The translations under genes and the position numbers were made by a program. A stretch of 29,756 nucleotides of DNA from NCBI GenBank assembly GCA_000733355.1, contig JNVV01000036.1, positions 436,374 through 466,129 of the forward strand, written 5' to 3'. A model generated the notes under the pieces. The model did not search any database. It saw only the letters and a program-made list of their open reading frames with translations, and was not told where the DNA came from. This DNA is from Falciphora oryzae. Taxonomy: Eukaryota; Ascomycota; Sordariomycetes; Magnaporthales; Magnaporthaceae. Of the stretch, positions 27,640-29,756 are shown piece after piece (positions within the stretch are counted from its first letter, which is position 1; each line of letters opens with the position of its first letter).

Positions 27640-28124
27640 GTGTCAAAGGGGGACTACGGTCGAGAGCTGGGCGAACGTTGTCTGCTGACAAGTCCGAAAC
27701 CACCTCGCCAACAAGGAAAAGGCGAGATTTCGAAACCGTGAGTTTCCGGTCCTCCCCGACTTCATTGTCCAACGTCGAGGCCTTGGCAGGCAAAGCTAGC
27801 CGCATGCGCCGCCGTGCTCGCGGGTGACCGAGGTGGGCACGAAGGCTTTGTGTACGCAGTTTTCGAGTGTGCTCTAGAATGGAGGCTAAGGTTGCTTGGT
27901 TTACGCAAGCAAAGGAGCTCCCCGAAAAAGTGGCTGAAGGGATAGGGGAAGGGACGAAAAAGGGGTTGCCCACCAGGAGGGAGGAATTAAAAAGGCGAGG
28001 AGGGAAAAAAAAACCGTCGCCTTGCGCACGCGCGCCCCCCACCAAACCATTTGCAGTCAGTCTAGTCGAAAACACGACCACCCCTCGCGGTTTTTCTTTT
28101 GGAAGGGTTCTTTTAACATATTAA
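27640..28124. other. Intergenic DNA, no gene supported
   Basis: Open frames on both strands (the longest about 150 residues on the minus strand from 28081) start at GTG and have no motifs. A purine-rich stretch spans 27920-28015. Confidence 0.35.
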
Positions 28125-28370
28125 GGGCTGTTTAGTACTAAATTGTTTTTTAGGTTTTCTTATATTATTCCGAAAACCGCTGGTTTTTTGGAGTTATTAA
28201 GCTGAGCATAAAGCTTGCAAAATTTAATAAAAATGAATTTTTAACAGGTTAAAAGTACCTTTTTAACCAAACCTCCCAGGTTCCTACGTGCACCTTTTAG
28301 TAAAGGCATTTTTAACGGCTAAAAAAGCGGTAAAAACTAAAAATCCAAAAAAATTAATATTAAACAGCTC
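28125..28370. mobile_element. MITE-like element with degenerate terminal inverted repeats
   Basis: Left end GGGCTGTTTAGTACTAA and right end (reverse complement) GAGCTGTTTAATATTAA, with similarity continuing inward to an ACCGCT block on each side. The 246-bp body is AT-rich and non-coding, with an internal hairpin (GGTTAAAAG/CTTTTTAACC). Flanks TTAA and TTTA suggest, but do not prove, a TTA or TA target-site duplication. The superfamily is undetermined. Confidence 0.5.
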
Positions 28371-28610
28371 TTTAGGTACGGGTGCCAGGCATGATAGGAC
28401 CTTCGATACGGCTACTTTCAGATCCGGATTTGCTTTACGATGCCGGGGTAAACGGCAACGCGCTCGCTAAAAGGCCGCGTTTGCTATAGCACGTTGGAAT
28501 ATCCTATACCAAACCTGAACATAGCGCTTAAATAATGAAATAACACCTTTACGACATTTGCGTAATAATTGTAAAAGGCGATTTAAAGTGGCGTGTTACC
28601 GCTAAAGCCC
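28371..28610. other. AT-rich unassigned DNA
   Basis: Between the MITE-like element and the paired LTRs. No gene seen. Possibly decayed transposon sequence. Confidence 0.35.
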
Positions 28611-28824
28611 TGTCACACGGAAGAACCTGCGGACTCACCTAATCGGCTCCACAAAAGGTCCGGGAACCGGTATAAGTGCCTAACGGCCCCGAGGCCTAAA
28701 GGCCGAAAGCCGGAAGGGCAGTGTAAATTATATACTTAATACTTCGCACGGATTACAAGCTGGTTTATATAAACCCTGCCATCTCTTATATCCTTTATAA
28801 AAGATTCCTTTTTTAAGCATTTTT
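28611..28824 (+). repeat. LTR related to element B, plus orientation, truncated
   Basis: Starts TGTCACACGGAAGAACC, like the element B LTR at 12641, and shares the blocks GCACGGATTACAA and TTTATATAAACCCTGCCAT. It stops after AAGCAT, where the inverted copy begins, so the last 70 or so bases of the LTR are missing. Confidence 0.82.
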
Positions 28825-29109
28825 TGTAACAAAAGGTCAAAGACGGCTTGGAAAAGGATTTCTATATTGCAGATAATTTTTTTATAGGCTTAAAAGATGC
28901 TTAAAAAAAAAGGAATCTTTTATAAAGGACATAGGAGATAGCAGGGTTTATATAAACCACACCGTAATCCGCGCGAAGTATTAAATACATAATTCACACT
29001 GCCCTCCCGGCCTTCAGCCTTTAAGCCTCGGGGCCGTTAAGCACCTATACCGGTTCCCAAACCTTTTGTAGGGCCGATTAGGTAAGTCCACAGGTTCTTC
29101 CGTGTGATA
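28825..29109 (-). repeat. LTR related to element B, minus orientation, full length
   Basis: On the minus strand it runs from TATCACACGGAAGAACC (29109) to CTTTTGTTACA (28825), 285 bp. It matches the element B LTR over its length with many transitions; the first dinucleotide TG is TA. No polypurine tract precedes it. With 28611-28824 it forms a head-to-head (tail-to-tail by transcription) pair. Confidence 0.85.
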
Positions 29110-29756
29110 GTCAAAGCTACTAACTACTACACTATCGCTAAGCGGTAATAACAAAGCATAAAAAGCCCGCATATAACCTATTTCCTATTTCCTTTTTCTT
29201 TTTTCCTTTTCCCTTTTCTCTTTGCACCTTTCATTTTTTCCTTTGTACTATTAAAACTAACAGTAAGCTCGTTGGTCCCCCGTATCTCCGGCCAGGCCCA
29301 AGGGGGGTCCCGAAGTCCCTTCCGCCACACCCGGCCTTACTCTTTTTCCGGCACTTTGCCGGCCGACAGCGTCCACTACCACCAACAGCAGCGCTTATAG
29401 CGCCCTGGCGTTTATTCGCCCTTTTGCCGATTGCCCGCTTACTAATAAAAAGCGCCGGAATGCGGCCTAAACTCCGTGTGCTTTGGGCTTGCCCCATGGT
29501 TTGATTCTGTTAGCCGCCTCGATAGTAACACGTAGCCTAGTGTTAAGCTTAGGTAGCGCTAGCACGTCGTATACCCCTTGGGAGGCAGGGACTGGTAGAT
29601 CCCGATTTTCCGACGTTAAATAAACTCTCTCTCTTTTTATCTAATCGGTCTCCGTAGTTGTGCACGTGACCTTAGTCGTTGTTGCGACCTTTATCTTTCC
29701 GGATGCGGGGCCCCCCCCGCGGTCGCGTCCTTTTCCCTGCCGGTTTAAGCCCACCC
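29110..29756. other. Unassigned repeat-like DNA at the window edge
   Basis: Pyrimidine tract at about 29184-29252 (purine-rich on the minus strand). A minus-strand ORF (29231-29497, ATG context ACCATGGGG) of 88 basic residues is unrecognised. A TAACACGTAGCCTAGTGTTA imperfect palindrome lies at 29526-29545, and C8 is at about 29711. It could be the 5' part of another minus-strand retroelement, but no LTR pair can be shown. Confidence 0.3.

Noticed and set aside
27629..28081. 150-residue minus-strand ORF running up to the 19-bp tandem repeat
   Set aside because: Starts at GTG, no motif, and its end depends on the repeat; coding status unsupported.

Overview
This window looks like nuclear DNA of a filamentous ascomycete, probably a Pezizomycotina mould. 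Two degenerate Ty3/gypsy chromoviruses carry nonsense mutations of the CAR-to-TAR and TGG-to-TAG kind left by repeat-induced point mutation (RIP). Between them and a second repeat block lie GC-rich, intron-poor genes for plant cell-wall polysaccharide breakdown. I cannot name the species.

Layout. (1) 1-6160: a minus-strand chromovirus (element A) cut by the left window edge. Gag and pol lie in different frames (-1 relation), pol ends in a chromodomain, and several catalytic or binding residues are lost. (2) 6161-12935: an older plus-strand gypsy element (element B) whose gag-pol is one continuous frame riddled with TAG/TAA stops. A is inserted inside the 5' LTR of B, so the two are nested. 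(3) 13020-14219: hairpin-rich DNA of unknown origin, then a sugar-transporter gene reduced to its first exon. (4) 14220-15629: a fungal PD-(D/E)XK nuclease-like gene. (5) 15976-16718: an odd cassette with a 202-bp near-perfect inverted repeat, an 18-bp tandem array and an unrecognised ORF. (6) 17461-23377: a carbohydrate-active locus with an intact CE12-type rhamnogalacturonan acetylesterase, an intact secreted GH43-like enzyme, a decayed second GH43, a copia-type solo LTR with target-site duplication between the two GH43 genes, and a broken fragment of an aminoglycoside-phosphotransferase-like (APH-like) gene. (7) 24543-26861: an orphan gene convergent with a full-length APH-like gene whose catalytic motifs are degenerate. 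(8) 27545-29756: a 19-bp tandem repeat, a MITE-like element, two head-to-head LTRs related to element B, and unassigned repeat-like DNA.

The acetylesterase, the GH43-like proteins and the transporter remnant fit pectin (rhamnogalacturonan I and its side chains) use: deacetylation, side-chain trimming and sugar uptake. The transporter and one GH43 are dead, so the locus appears to be eroding next to transposon-rich DNA. No tRNA, rRNA or CRISPR was seen. Functional assignments rest on motif reading only; no database search was possible.
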